Position numbers and translations under genes: made by a program. The notes under the pieces are model-generated. The model was not told the DNA's origin, did no database searches, and saw nothing but the letters and a program-made list of their open reading frames with translations. This document shows positions 21,309-33,008 of a stretch of DNA of 64,000 nucleotides, one piece after another (the stretch's first letter is position 1; the number at the start of each line of letters is the position of its first letter). Source of the stretch: Pegoplata infirma (lineage: Eukaryota; Arthropoda; Insecta; Diptera; Anthomyiidae); contig OY992539.1 in assembly GCA_963921195.1 (NCBI GenBank), positions 134,133,182-134,197,181 of the forward strand, in the 5' to 3' direction.

Positions 21309-22008
21309 GGCGTACGGACATAGCGCCCAAGTGCATATCGCCCAATTTAAAAAAGTCATTCCACCCAAAAAAAGTGTGTGTAAGTTGTTGTTGCAAAATT
21401 TTTTGGACGATATGGCCATTATTTTTGGGTATTTTAACAATTTTCTTTAAATTTATATAAATTATCAAAAATGTCATATTACCCAAATATCAAAATATTA
21501 TATTTAAAAAATGTCATAGCACCCAAAAAAATAATCATAAAACTCACCAAAATTGTTTTTTTAACACAATATTTTAAAGTTTTTATGCGTAGCCGGCCTT
21601 CGGCCGGGCTTAGGGATTACAAAATCCATGCATTAAACCCACCCTCTCCGCAAAGTAAAGTTTTCTAGGGTAGCAGTCCTTTACGCTACCAAATTTGTTA
21701 TGCCTCAAAAAAGCCTGATGACGAAAATAGCTTTGGTTTGCAGAGAGGGTGGGTTTAATGCATGGAGTTTGTAATCCCTATGCCCGGCCGAAGGCATGCT
21801 ACGCAGAAAACCTTTATTACAATAAAACAAATCATAGAAGTCGTAATTTCGACATTTAGCCCAAAAAAATATTTTGGATTTTTTGACAATTTTGTTTTGG
21901 GAGAAATAACATTTTTAGACCTACCATTTTGGGCTATATGTCGCAGCGTGGGCGATATGTCATTTACGGTTTTGGGCGATAAGACCTTGGGCGCTATGTC
22001 CGTATGCC
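21309..22008. mobile_element. GGCGTACGGACATAGCGCCC-ended element, 9-bp TSD
   Basis: Inverted ends GGCGTACGGACATAGCGCCC and (inverse right) GGCATACGGACATAGCGCCC are flanked by identical GTAATAATT at 21300-21308 and 22009-22017. The neighbouring tandem copy provides the empty site. Further 'gggcgatat' and 'atagcgccca' words repeat inside. A 9-bp duplication is typical of Mutator-like or foldback elements, but the family is not proven. It contains a 220-bp hairpin MITE (21586-21805). Confidence 0.85.
21586..21805. mobile_element. 220-bp MITE with ~60-bp GC-rich inverted arms
   Basis: The left arm begins TGCGTAGCCGGCCTTCGGCC and the right arm inverse begins TGCGTAGCATGCCTTCGGCC. Both continue with 'gggc.tagggattacaaa', 'tccatgcattaaacccaccc' and 'tctc'. 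The palindromic GGCCTTCGGCC is a striking GC island. No obvious TSD. It lies inside element 21309-22008. Confidence 0.8.
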
Positions 22009-22487
22009 GTAATAATTATATTTGATTGGGTCCTAGACCGATATTTCGATACTTAGTTGGACATAAATTACTCGATTTATTCGTTATTAAAAAATAGTAA
22101 TTTTTAAATTAATCGAACATGAGTTTGGTGTTTGTTTGATCGATTAATCGAATAATTCTTAATCGGTTGACATCTCTATCATACGCAGTGTCACCCCAGG
22201 ACAATTACAAATATTTCAAAAATGTAAATGCAGTTTTATTCTATTTGATCTCTACTTTCAGAAGTCTATCATCCGGTTCATGTTTAATATTGGCTGTCGG
22301 ACGGTGTAATAATTATATTTTATGGTGTCCTAGACTGATATTTCGATACTTAGTTGGACATAAATTACTCGATTTATTCGTTATTCAAAAATCGTAATTT
22401 TTAAATTAATCGAACATGAGTTTGGTTTTGTTTGATCGATTAATCGAATAATTCTTAATCGGTTGACATCTCTATCATACGCATCCT

Positions 22488-22953
22488 GTGGTACGTTGAA
22501 CCACTCCAGCAGTTCTGTTGTAGCACTATTATAACAAAATTGTAAGACTTTTTTATAAAAAAAATTGCTGACGGTGTGTAACTCATCGACCGATATTTCG
22601 ATAAGTTACACACGGAATGACGTACTGTGGTTGGAGGTTATAAAAACTAGGAAAAAATACAGATAAATAGAAATTGTTGTCTGATTATTTTGACGTTAGA
22701 AGGTCACTGTAAAACTTGTAAATCCAACGCTTTGCCAAAGTTATCAGTTTTAGGTTAGGGTGACTTTTCAAAGCTCTTTAGCATAGGATGTGCCAGCACT
22801 TGGGACACTGCCGCCAATACTTTTCGGATGCCTGTCCATCTATCTGTCGTCCTTCCACCTGTCCAAGTAAACGATGTAAGCACGATAAAGTTCGCAATTG
22901 ATAATCAATCTCTCTTAAATTTGTAATTAACCTTCACCCAAGGACGAACTCTA
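22488..22953. other. Unassigned DNA with an inverted 'gtgtgtaactcatcg' motif
   Basis: Around 22574-22618 'gtgtgtaactcatcg' and 'cgataagttacacac' form a small hairpin resembling the 5' part of the 'tataccc' repeat. A 'gtccatctatctgtcg' run follows at 22828. The rest has no recognised feature. Confidence 0.4.
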
Positions 22954-23775
22954 CACTCAAAAAAATACGTTAGTAGATTTACTAATTTTTTTTTTGCTAA
23001 CGCTAGTTAGCTAACTTTTAGCAAATTTTTAGTTAGGATTAGCATGTTAGCAAAAAATTCTTGTAAACTTCATTTAGCACATTAGCAATTTTAAACAAAC
23101 TTTGAACTAATTTCTTTTGCTAAATTTGAAATTGAGTTGACTACATTTTTACAAGATTTTTTGCTAATATTAGCAAAATAAATGGTAAATTTTTTTTTAT
23201 TTTCAGAAAACTTAAAATGGCGCCAGATAGAGCAAAATGGAGGCCATTTTTGGTTTTCGAGTATCGCCGGTCCTCTTCACATGTGTGGACCCTAATGGGC
23301 CCTAACTTTGAATCCAAAAAAGTTAGCATTCCCGAAAATTTTAAAATGCTCATATCTCGGTAAATATTGCCGACACAACAAAAATTCCAAAAGCGTTTTT
23401 GTAGCCCTCAACACGTAGAACAAAACCGGAAATAGTCAAAAGCTCTCCGAGTAATATTTTTGAAGTTATAGAGTTTTTTTAATTCTCAAGACCCCAGTGG
23501 TCCCCTATAATCACGTATCTCAAAAACTAAACAAGGTAGAGCGAAACGGACACAAATTTTTGATTAAAAACTATGACGATTTTTAAGGAACCCAACTAGG
23601 TCTAGGCCCATCGGGGTCTGGACCTATCGGGTCCGAACCCAATGGGGTCCTCAGATGTGTATAAACTATGTTCAAAAAAAAAATATTTAGTTAACTAATT
23701 ATTGGCAAAATCAGCAAATTTTCTTGTAGGTTTACAAGCTTTTTTTGCTAACATTACAGTTTTTTTTTTTGAGTG
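22954..23775. mobile_element. CACTC-ended element, TA target duplication
   Basis: The ends CACTCAAAAAAATACG and its inverse are flanked by TA at 22952-22953 and 23776-23777. The outer thirds consist of 'ttagcaaa/tttgctaa' words; the middle ('atatctcggtaaatattgcc', 'gtatctcaaaaactaa', 'agagcgaaacggacac') is homologous to element 11074-12153. No coding capacity. Confidence 0.82.
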
Positions 23776-23911
23776 TATTTAAATTTAGCTTAAATGATCA
23801 TGATAACCGTATTTTTACATTTATTCTTTCGAAACGTGACTGGTGTTTTGGGAAATCACCATTCCAAGTTATAATGGAATGGAACTATTTTTAGCTCCCA
23901 TACAAAGGAAC

Positions 23912-24270
23912 CTCCCGTGGCACTGTTCTATCGATATTATCATGGTAAGAGTTCTGCTGAGATAAGCGAACTTATCCCCCGAGCCCGGGTTTTTGTTCGA
24001 AGTACTCGCTCGTCTAGTACGACTCATCCATTTGTTGTCGATTGACCAGTGTACCGCACAATGCATTACATAGAAAATTCATTTATGAGCGAACTATACG
24101 TATTTGGAATATACCTCCTATAGAGGTCTTCCCTGTTAATTAGAATTTAGAAAAGTTCAAATCAAATATCGACAAACAATACTCCCTCTTTCCTTCTTCC
24201 CATAACCTATTTTCCTAATTATCAACACAATGCACTGCATTTATAGGGGACATTCTCTGAGTGTTGGTTA
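23912..24270 (+). pseudogene. C-terminal relic of the jockey/CR1-type LINE, plus strand
   Basis: The frame reads LSRYYHGKSSAEISELIPRA and on through a broken tail, matching the C-terminal part of the minus-strand relic 12290-12930 (FYRYYHRKCSAEISELELEP). The 3' sequence (taattatcaacacaatgca, then ctgagtgttggtta) also matches in inverse at 12270-12320. Several stops; dead. Confidence 0.65.
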
Positions 24271-24299
24271 AGTAAAAAAAACAGCAATCGTTGTGTAAG

Positions 24300-25061
24300 C
24301 TAAGGATAGGATACCTCCTTTTTAGTAAAGATCTACCTTAAAATAGATCCAATCTGTCTATTTACGGTGCCTACAACTTTTTTCTGGAAGGGTTGCTCAA
24401 CATTCTGCCCGTGGGCATCTACATCAGGTCAAAGCAGCAAAATTAATTCTCACGATGAGAGAGTCGCGAATGTGATGCAACACTCTTGGAGACATTCGAC
24501 CATATTACCGACTAGGGAAAACTAAGCAGAAAACTATCTTAGTTTTAACGGATTGAGCTAAGTGCTTACGGATTAGGGAGTGTACCCCAAGTTCCTTGAC
24601 ATGTAGGTGAGACTTTGGGACTAGTGCAATGTTTTCTGTGCAGAGGTTCCTACAATGAATACAACTGCTCGGATGCGCAAAGAATTGTATTATACAATCG
24701 CTCCACAAATCTGAGAGTCAGTCTAATTTGAATTCCTGGGCATGACTGCTAGAAAGCGATTGGGTGATATAACTGAAAATGATATGTACGATATCACTAC
24801 CTGCTTAAAAAAAATCGTGCACCCTATAACCGCTGCTAAATCCTAAAAGGACAAAAAATCTTCTTAAATTTGGAAATCGGACCTTTAATTGTGGGAGTTT
24901 GATAGGACATTGTAATATTGGACGAATGGCTGCGGATTTAGGAATCTCTGATAGGGGAACTGTAGGGTTGGTAATGTAGAAGAAAAAGAGTCAGTGCGTA
25001 CTGCACTGTGAAACACCTGATATATGAATGTCCAGGATTGAAGTAGTGTCACCTCAAGCAT
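24300..25061 (+). pseudogene. Worn LINE RNase H-end relic; continues at 26949-27110
   Basis: Scattered plus-strand fragments such as GHCNIGRMAADLGISDRGT near 24905-24960 and LIYECPGLK near 25020-25045 match the usual post-RNase H region of LOA/I-like LINEs. The element is cut at 25061 by the family A insertion and resumes at 26949 with ISMTWTAKM/DDLDCQNDVSLAGVI fragments, ending near 27100. Its 5' limit and the content of 24360-24880 are uncertain. Confidence 0.5.
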
Positions 25062-26936
25062 AGGTATTCAAGGGAACGAGAGAGCGGACGAGCTCGCGAA
25101 GCAAGGTGCTGATGGTTTTGGTATTTCTGTACATATTGATCCACCAATGCAGCACTTCAGATCGCTACGCGACATTCAAAACACTGCAATGGCTTATAGA
25201 AAGTGGAGAGAGCTAACAACAAGTGCGATGAGTAGAAGATTGTGGGCATGCTATAATCTAAGGAAAACTAAATACTTACTCTCACTCACCAAATGGAACT
25301 GCCGTGTACTTACTGGAGTGATAACCGGGCATTGCCTTATAGGTTAACATAAAAAGAAAATAGAACTTATTGCCGATGCCAGCTGTAGAAGGTGCGATGA
25401 ACCTAACGCTGAGGAAACGGTCGAACATATTCTTTGCCAATGTCCTGCTTTGGCCTGAACCCGACTGCACATTAAAGGTGTCCTTACGACTAAGGTAATT
25501 TTTCAAAATCACTTTTGAATATGTGGTAGGGTCCTAAATTGTAGTTTAGTATCTAAAAATGAGTGAGCCAAAATTTGGGGACAATCGGATAAAAATAACT
25601 CGTGCCGAAAATGGATTGAAGTTTTGGGACACTCTTATGTGATAAAAAAACAAGTTTTTTCTAGTTTTTTTTAAATTATTTAAATTAAATACTAAATTAC
25701 CTTTCCAAAAAGGTTAAAAAAGTTCAAATCGGATAAAAAATAAGCATTTTATGCATACATGCCCCAGACCATTGCATGGTTTTTAAAGCCAAAATTTGAA
25801 AATGTTCAAAATTTCTAGGCAAAAAAATAAAAAAAATTATATTTTACTTTATAATGTTACTAAATACATGTTATAGATAAAAACTAACAAATACAGTAGT
25901 CCAGCTTTTTTTTTAATTTGGCGTGGATAGTGAAATAACTTCCGCGGATTTCGAAGAAAATGTGTTTTCTATGGTAATTTAGCAAATATAAAAAAAAATG
26001 TTTTGTATTGTACTATACCAAGTGTAAAACATAAATTCTGTAAATTTTTAGAGAAATATGGCATCTTTAACCCCTTTTCATCGAGGTGAAATTACAAATT
26101 TGGGACATTACATATTTATATAAAACAAGATATCTGCATATATCCGGTTTCTCAAAAGTTATAGACTTTACATTTTACGCTTCGTTCCGTGCAATAAAGA
26201 AAAAATTTCCCAATATTTGCTAAATTATTGTGAAAAAACGCATTTTATTTGGAATCCGCAGAAATTTTATCACTACTGGCGAAAAATAAAAAAAAATCTT
26301 GACTACCATATCTGGTATTTTTAATCGTTAACATGTTTTCAATATGATCATAAAGTAAAATTATTTTTTTTTTATTTTTTTGCCTAAAAATTTTGAAATT
26401 CTGGCTTTAAAACCCATACAATGGTCTGGGGCATGTATGCGTAAAATGCTTGTTTTTTATCCAAATTTAATTTTATTAGTCTTTTTGGAAAGGTAATTTA
26501 GTACCATTTGCGTATTGTTTCACAAAAAAATTAACAAAAAATAACAAATACCAACATTTTACCAAAAACTACAAAAAAAGGGTTTTTCTTTCATATAAGA
26601 ATGCCCCAAAACTTCAATCCATTTTCGGCACGAGTTATTTTTAGCAGATTGTCCCCAAATTTTGGCTCACTCATTTTTAGATACTAAAGAACAATTTAGG
26701 ACCCTACCAGGTGTAAAAAGATGATTTTCGTTTTTAAGGACACCTCTACTGCACATATTAGGCAGACATGACTTCGAGAGCTTGGAAACGGTTTCGAATG
26801 TCGACCTAAGGCATATAGTACAATTCGAGATGAGGACAAAGGCGTTCTATCAGCGTCGCTGATGAATTATTGTGGTTTCGCTATGGACCATCCGGTCTAT
26901 GTGAGGAGTCTTTTACTCCGCCACCTCTAACCTAAC
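25062..26936 (+). mobile_element. 5'-truncated family A LINE with 12-bp TSD
   Basis: CACCTCAAGCAT occurs at 25050-25061 and 26937-26948, a perfect 12-bp duplication. The element begins in the end of RNase H (GIQGNERADELAKQGADG) and continues as ISVHIDPPMQHFRSL and WNCRVLTGVITGHCLIG. It ends 'cgccacctctaacctaac'. A 1.3-kb palindromic element (25473-26747) interrupts it. It inserted in the relic 24300-25061, so it is younger than that. Confidence 0.85.
25473..26747. mobile_element. 1275-bp palindromic element, 9-bp TSD (Mutator/foldback-like)
   Basis: ACTGCACAT occurs on both sides (25464-25472 and 26748-26756). The outermost bases AAGGTGTCCTTA / TAAGGACACCT and then 'atctaaaaatgagtgagcca', 'cgtgccgaaaatggattgaa', 'catgccccagaccattg' and 'ttccgcggat/atccgcagaa' mirror each other right to the centre near 26110. 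The whole element is thus two ~630-bp arms. Long arms and a 9-bp duplication fit Mutator-like or foldback elements. Non-coding. Confidence 0.85.
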
Positions 26937-27110
26937 CACCTCAAGCATTTGGGATGAAGATACATATTTCGATGACCTGGACTGCCAAAATGATGTGTCG
27001 CTAGCGGGAGTGATTCAAGAAGTTCACCTTTTTAGTATAGGAAGAAAAGGAAAAATAATCAATAATCAATCACAATGAGCGTTGTGGCATTAGAGTGAAC
27101 TCACAAAAAA

Positions 27111-27811
27111 AAAATTTTAAAAAATTTGTATTTAAATTTTTCATCCTACTCTTATAACCATATGTACTTATTTTATTTTGTTGATCTTACAGGTGAGAAA
27201 ATAGTTAACATATTATTGATTATTGCAGCGGGTCTATCTTTTGGTATGTGAAGGTATGTATGTAAACTTAATAGACATTGCAGCTTTAATGCAAATAAAC
27301 ACATTAATTTCACTTCACTTTGAACTACGCACACACCAACCAACCAACCAACCGACCGACTAAAAAACAAACACAAGTACTTTGCACCTTAAGTATTCGT
27401 TTTTGAATTGAGTGGAGTGTAGTGCAATGTATTAAAGTGGAGTTAAGTGTGTATAACTTTCCTTTGGTAGCTGTCAATACATACATCATCTAACACTTTG
27501 TATTACACGAGTCCAAACACCATGCAGCCAGTCCGTCAGCCAGTGAGGTAACCAACTTGCATAGCATGATGCATTCATCCAGACCATAAAAAAGCCAAAA
27601 ATTACAGAAAAAAAACTGAAATAAAGTGTTAAAGGCAAACCATACAAACAAATCAATAACAGCAAAGAAAACAACACTTACTTACACATTCGAACATAAA
27701 GGCTTTACATTTACATGAATACTCAAACATTCACCATTTCAGGGGAGTATATGCAGAGACTAAAAAGAATGTATTCTTGCTTCCAACGAACTCAAAATCT
27801 TAAAATCTACT
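27111..27811. other. Unassigned DNA with short (CCAA)n run
   Basis: A (CCAA)4-like run lies at 27336-27358. Sequence around it looks unique rather than repetitive and may be host spacer. The short minus-strand ORFs at 27173-27376 and 27486-27677 show no domain. Confidence 0.4.
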
Positions 27812-27814
27812 AGG

Positions 27815-28640
27815 GCGGATCAATAATTCCGCGACTTTTCGAACTTCCCTCGTAGTTATGTGAAATTCAACATTGCTTCAATCAAGTACCACCTGTTAAA
27901 AGACTACTGTCAAATTTTGAGCAAGTTCCGCGATTAACTTTGCGTTTAACAGCTTTTTAAAACATACAACTTCGTTGACTTTTTTAAAAATGGGAAAAAG
28001 TGAATTTCGAGTGCTCATTAGACATTATTTTTGCGTAAAAAAAATAGTCAATCAAACCAAGGAAAAGTTTGATAAATCCTATGGGGACTCTACACCATCG
28101 ATTTCAGTAATAAAAAGTGGTTTACTGACTTTCGTTGTGGTCACACAAGTAGAAATGACGCTGAACGTTCTGGACGGCCAATACACCCGAAAATGTCGAA
28201 AAAATCCACGATATGGTGTTGGCCAATCGAAGATTAAAAGTGCGTGAGATTGTTGATGCCATAGGTATTTCATATGGCAGTGTGGTTTCGATTTTAAATG
28301 ATCAGTTGGATTTAAGAAAGATGTATGCAAGATGGGTGCCGCATTTTCTCTCAATTGACCAAAACGTAATCGTGTGACAACTTCAAAGGATTGTTTGGAG
28401 TTGTTTTACCGCAATTCGAATGAGTTCTTGCGGCGTTTTGTAACTGTGGATGAAACATGGATCCATTACAACACTGCGGAGACCAAGCAGCAGTCTATTG
28501 CCAATGGCTCGGTGAAAAGAGATTTAGCTCCAACGATGAAATTACTGATCAAACAAATCTATTTTAGGGACCTCAAAAAATCCTATTTTTTAGAGGGATA
28601 CAAAAATTAGAGAAACATTTGACTAAGTGACTAAGATCAG
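27815..28640 (+). pseudogene. Mariner transposase relic, frameshifted and internally deleted
   Basis: Three frames in order give the N-terminal helix-turn-helix region (EFRVLIRHYF, KFDKSYGDSTPS), the linker (RRLKVREIVDAIGISYGSVV, ARWVPHFLS) and the start of the catalytic domain (TSKDCLELFYRN, FVTVDETWIHY, first Asp of the D,D34D triad). The frame then jumps to IYFRDLKKSYFLEGYKN, which is the extreme C-terminal part of mariner transposase. The second and third aspartates are therefore missing. DNA-binding or TIR ends were not securely identified; the left edge near 27812 is approximate. Confidence 0.82.
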
Positions 28641-29340
28641 CTTGTTTTTCTATAAGACAGTGCACGGTCGTTCAGCATCGTTTGATTATAAATTTGAAGA
28701 AGGTCAGATTTATGGTATTGTCTTACAGATTCATCTGCCCATCTAGATTAGTCTCCTCAGGGAAACAAAGCCGTAATATATGATTGCAATTTCAAAGCCA
28801 AAGTGCGACTTTGTAAGTTTTCAGAGCAAACACATTGAAATGCCATAGAGCATAGTAAACACTGCCGTAATGCAGATATATTCGAGCCACACTCAGTTTA
28901 ACCACCCATGAGTATACCTTGTCTGGCAAGTCCATGGCGCTCAGACTCAAAATAGTCCATTTTACCATAACCTAGACAGAAAAATAAGTAAAGAATGAGA
29001 GAAAGTTGTAAGGTGCTTGCTCGGAACTTCTGAGTTGCTTTCAGAAACCCGAGAAAGTCAGATAAGAAAGCCATGGACCATATCAATTGTCAAAATATCA
29101 GAGCCCATTATCCGCAGACTTGCTCTTGTGAACGCTGGGTGTCATCTGTTGTGTCATCATCCTTAAGACAAGCAACACAAAGAGGGTCTGATAAGACACA
29201 CAATCATATGATGAGCACAGGCATTGTGTCCCGTAATTAGGCCAGTAAGTTTATGACTGTAATTTCTACTCAGACTGAGTAAATAATTTGTCACTTTCTT
29301 GCCAGGCTTTATCACAAATTATTTAGTGTTCTTGTATGTC
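28641..29340 (-). pseudogene. LINE C-terminal relic (RNase H end), minus strand
   Basis: Minus-strand pieces read LTGLITGHNACAHHM, AFTRASLRIMGSDILTIDMV and FLSDFLGFLKATQKFRAS, the arrangement found after RNase H in LOA/I-like LINEs. The 3' part, with 'cgagccacactcagttta', recurs at 37160-37190. Stops are present. The 3' end was not resolved. Confidence 0.58.
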
Positions 29341-29927
29341 AACTCATTTAGCCATCTTTCCATGAAAATTGATTTCATGTGGCAGTTTATCTAATACTAG
29401 CTTACCATCCCGGCACTTCGTTACCGGTTGTATTGAATACCATATAAAAGAAGGATCAGGATTACTCTATCGATTTCAAAAAAAAATTCCCCTACGTAGT
29501 CTTTGTTTTATTTACTTGTGGACGTTTAAGTCTTTCATAAAATAATATTTCAATGAATAATTTAAACAATAAAATTTTAATAACTTCGCTTGTACGTCAT
29601 CATGCTCGTTCCGGTGAAAAAAAAATATTGACAATTTTCGAGCCCTTATATCGGGTTTGGGGATTTTAAGTGAATACATTTTTCAGTGAAAAAAGAAATT
29701 GGAATAAAAATAAATTTGAGTGGAAAACATATAGAATATGGAGTAAAAAAAGTTAAATAAGAAAAATTTGAGTAAAAAGTATCATTCCATATTGTTCCCT
29801 GCTCTATTCCATTTCATTCCCCGTTCTACTCCATTTCATTTTCAATTCCATATTCTTTCGTTCCATGTAAGTTTCATTCCTCTCCGTATAATATGCGTTA
29901 AAGAAATAAAAAGTTATATTGCCTTTA

Positions 29928-30516
29928 CACAGATAAAAATGAGTTGTTAAATCAAGCACGAAATACACCAGGTTGAGCATTATTTTAATTAAAAGTCAGC
30001 TAATGAGGAAAATTGTTGGATCAAGCATGAAAATTGTAGGTCAGTCATTGACTGTTCCTTGATTAAACCAATGCTTGATTTGAGTAATTTGTTAATTGTT
30101 ATTTTTCTGTTATTTTTGATTAAACCGATGCTTGATTTGAGTGAGCGTTTAATCAATAATTGTTTGTTATTTTTGATTAATCCAATGCTTGATCTAAGTG
30201 AATGGTTAATCATTATTTTACAGTTGTAGTGTTTTTTGTCAGTCTTTTGTTTAAATTGTTTTTTTTTTGTGCTACATATTATTTTCTTTTCTTCGTCTTG
30301 TGTGCGTTCAAGTACTTTTCTATTTGACGACTAACGAAAACTAAAACAAAAAACGCAACAGCGGTCATCGCATTGTTACTCAAATGATGAGTTTTTTTGT
30401 GAATTTTTTAGATTTGAGCAAATGGTTAATTGATTCAAGTAAAATTTAATTGAATTTCAAATTTTAAGCTGAGCAAATATTTAATTGTTTTTTTCCATCG
30501 AATACTTTTTTCTGTG
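29928..30516. mobile_element. CACAG-ended MITE, TA target duplication
   Basis: The ends CACAGATAAAAAT and (inverse) CACAGAAAAAAGTAT are flanked by TA at 29926-29927 and 30517-30518. The interior has three ~60-bp tandem units with 'gattaaaccaatgcttgatt', which produce the repetitive minus-strand ORF at 29989-30213. It is absent from the corresponding place in Helitron copy 2 (near 44800), which supports an insertion. Confidence 0.75.
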
Positions 30517-30879
30517 TATCTTATAGATAGTATAAGTACCATTTTACACCACTGTTACCCCTTTTTACACTAAAATTTAAAATTTTAAAATATGTCCTTC
30601 TCTTGGGTGTTTTTTGTGGGGCTTTTTGTTAAAAAGTTAGATAGCTTAAAATAACCACTTGATACCTTTCCCCCTAAAAGTTAAATTTCAAAAAACTTTT
30701 TTTTTGGGTGATCCTATATTTAAAATATCAAGTTTCTGAACCATTATTTCAAGAAATATAAGAATGCTTTTATGTTATTATGCACTTTTTTATCCCCTTT
30801 ATGATCGGTCGCGACCGTTAGAAACAGAATTTCCAAAAATAACTTTTTCCAGCATTAAAAATTTCAGTGCCTAGGATAA

Positions 30880-32761
30880 TCTATATAAATAAAAATCAAT
30901 TGTCGTTCGTTGGTAACAGCATCAGTTGAGAACGGCTGGACCGATTTAGACAATTTTTTTTTTGAAATGTTCGTAATAGTCCAACTTAGGTTTTTACGTA
31001 ATGAAAAATTGACCACGCCCACTTTTACGCCCACTTTTTTCGATTTATCTAAAATCGGAAAATGGCTGCACCGATTTTGGTATTTTTTTATTTAGATGTT
31101 CGTAGTAATCCAATTTAAATTTTTACTGAATGTGAAATCGACCACGCCCACTTTTACGCCCACTTTTTCAATTTATCTAAAATCTGATAATGGCCGAGTC
31201 GATTTGACTAAATTTTTTTTAAATGAATTTTCATCATATTCCCACTTTGATTTTAACGAAAAAAGAAATTTACTACGCCCAATTTGGCTAATTTTTGTTG
31301 CAAATTTTCGTCATAATTCAACTTAGGATTTTACTGATAGTAAAATTACCCACGCCCACTTTTTCCAATGTATTGAAAGATCTATATCGGCTAGACCGTT
31401 TTAGTTATATTCCGTAGAAGACTTTTAAGGAAAGACAAATTGCAACGCCTACTTTACGCTCACTTTTCCCGATATATATATTTTAAATCATTGAATGTAA
31501 GGTTTTTACGGTAAGAAAAGTTGAAACCCATTCTTTTCTCGGTATACATAAAATTTACTCCATAAACAAATAAAATATCGAACAATAAAATACTAATTAA
31601 AATCAACTGTAGTTCGTTGGTAATCGCATCACTTGAGAACTGACCGATTTGGATAATGTTTTTTTTTAAATGTTCGTCTTACTTTTTTTTAATGTTCGCC
31701 TAAGATTTTTTTTCGGAAAACAAATTAATCACGCCCACTTTTTTTTTTAATGTTCGTCATAGTCCAACTTAGGTTTAAACGGAAATAAAAATTTTTCACG
31801 CAAACTTTTATTTTTATACATCTCAAATAGAACAACGGCAGGGTAGATTTGGCTATAAGTAGTATTTGTTGACGTTCATGTAGTACTACTAAGGTTTTTA
31901 CGGAAAAAAAAAATTGTCCACTCCCACTTTTTCAATACATCTAAAATAGTAGATCGACTGGTCTGATATGGGAAATTTTTTCCTTAATGATTATTATAGT
32001 CCAAGTAAGAATTTTATGGAAATAATTATTGTCCTCCCCCACTTCAAAGCCCACTTTTTTCAATATCCTTAAAATTTGCAACACTTGAGAACGCGTGGAC
32101 CGATTGGCAAATTTTTTTGTTTTAAATGTTCGTAATAGTCCATATAATTGTTTGGAAAGAAAAATTGTCCTCGCGAACTTTTTTTTCGATATATCTTAAA
32201 CTTATTTTTACTCCGATTCGATTTATTAAAAAAAATATTTCTTAATAGATTCAGTTTAAACTTGGTACAAATGATTTTAAATCCTTGGTTATTGTAAACA
32301 TATGTACAAGTTTAACTTACCATACAAATTTTACTAATGACCGGACCGATTTTTTTAAATTAATTATAGTTTTAATTAGGTTTTTAAGGAAATATAAATG
32401 AGAAAAGTGTCCCGGAAAAATAAAAAATTCGCGAAAACTATAAAGGTTTGTTTGAACTCAAGACAATAGCTCACAATAAGAACGAATACTATGCGTAATT
32501 TATTTTTGTGTTGTTCTTAATGATACAAAAGAAGTTTTAAATTTGTACAGTTCGCAAAGTCGAAGACATGGTTATATATTTTTTAGTTCCTAAAATATAA
32601 TTTGAAGATAATTATCTGCCTTATCGGGTCTTTAAAACCACGCCCACAAATTTCTAAGCCAAGAAATTCATTACATTTTTTGCAGGGCTATATATTTGAA
32701 GCGAGCCGAAATATAACACTGATCTTATATTTGGGCCAGCAACGCGGACCGGGCCAGCTAG
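30880..32761 (+). mobile_element. Non-autonomous Helitron (family P), copy 1, plus strand
   Basis: It starts TCTATATAAATAAAAATCAA after an A and ends GCGGACCGGGCCAGCTAG before a T. The body is a series of 'aacggctggaccgattt', 'catagtccaacttaggtttt' and 'cacgcccacttt' modules. It corresponds module for module to 43787-50956 once the insertions there are removed. No protein-coding frame. It is nested in family M copy 1. Confidence 0.87.
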
Positions 32762-33008
32762 TTACTTCATAAAATATAAAAAGTATCATAAACACTTTTT
32801 ACACCTCTAGAAACGGATTTTTTTAAAAATTTTTTAGCAGAATGTAGTTTTCACCGAAGGCACCTACATTCCAAAATTCCAGCTTCTAAGGTCATTATTA
32901 TAGGAACAGAAAAAAAGTACCAAAAGTACACTTACTTACCCCCGTTAGAAACGGAATTTCCAAAAAGTTCCTCTTCCAGAATGTTTTTTTCTTTACCGTA
33001 AAATCCTA

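Larger units (their letters stand above)
20026..22474. mobile_element. hAT-like element with several nested hairpin elements
   Basis: The ends TAGAGTTGTCAA and (inverse right) TAGAGATGTCAA differ at one base. The flanks TCATTCAC (20018-20025) and TCATACGC (22475-22482) agree at 6 of 8. Sub-terminal 'attaatcga' words recur on both sides in inverted order. A second right-type end at 22178 exists because the right portion was tandemly duplicated (21178-22487). It contains the elements at 20658, 20934, 21309 and 21586. No transposase. Confidence 0.62.
21178..22487 (+). repeat. ~300-bp tandem duplication, first copy interrupted
   Basis: The unit begins 'cagtgtcaccc', contains 'tgatctctactttcagaagt' and 'catccggttcatgtttaata', and ends 'gacatctctatcatacgc'. 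Copy 1 is 21178-22189 including a 700-bp insertion; copy 2 is 22190-22487, about 95% alike by eye. The uninterrupted copy 2 proves the boundaries of the insertion at 21309-22008. Confidence 0.85.

Noticed and set aside
29989..30213. Minus-strand ORF with three SSIGLIKNN repeats
   Set aside because: It mirrors a tandem ~60-bp repeat within a CACAG-ended MITE.
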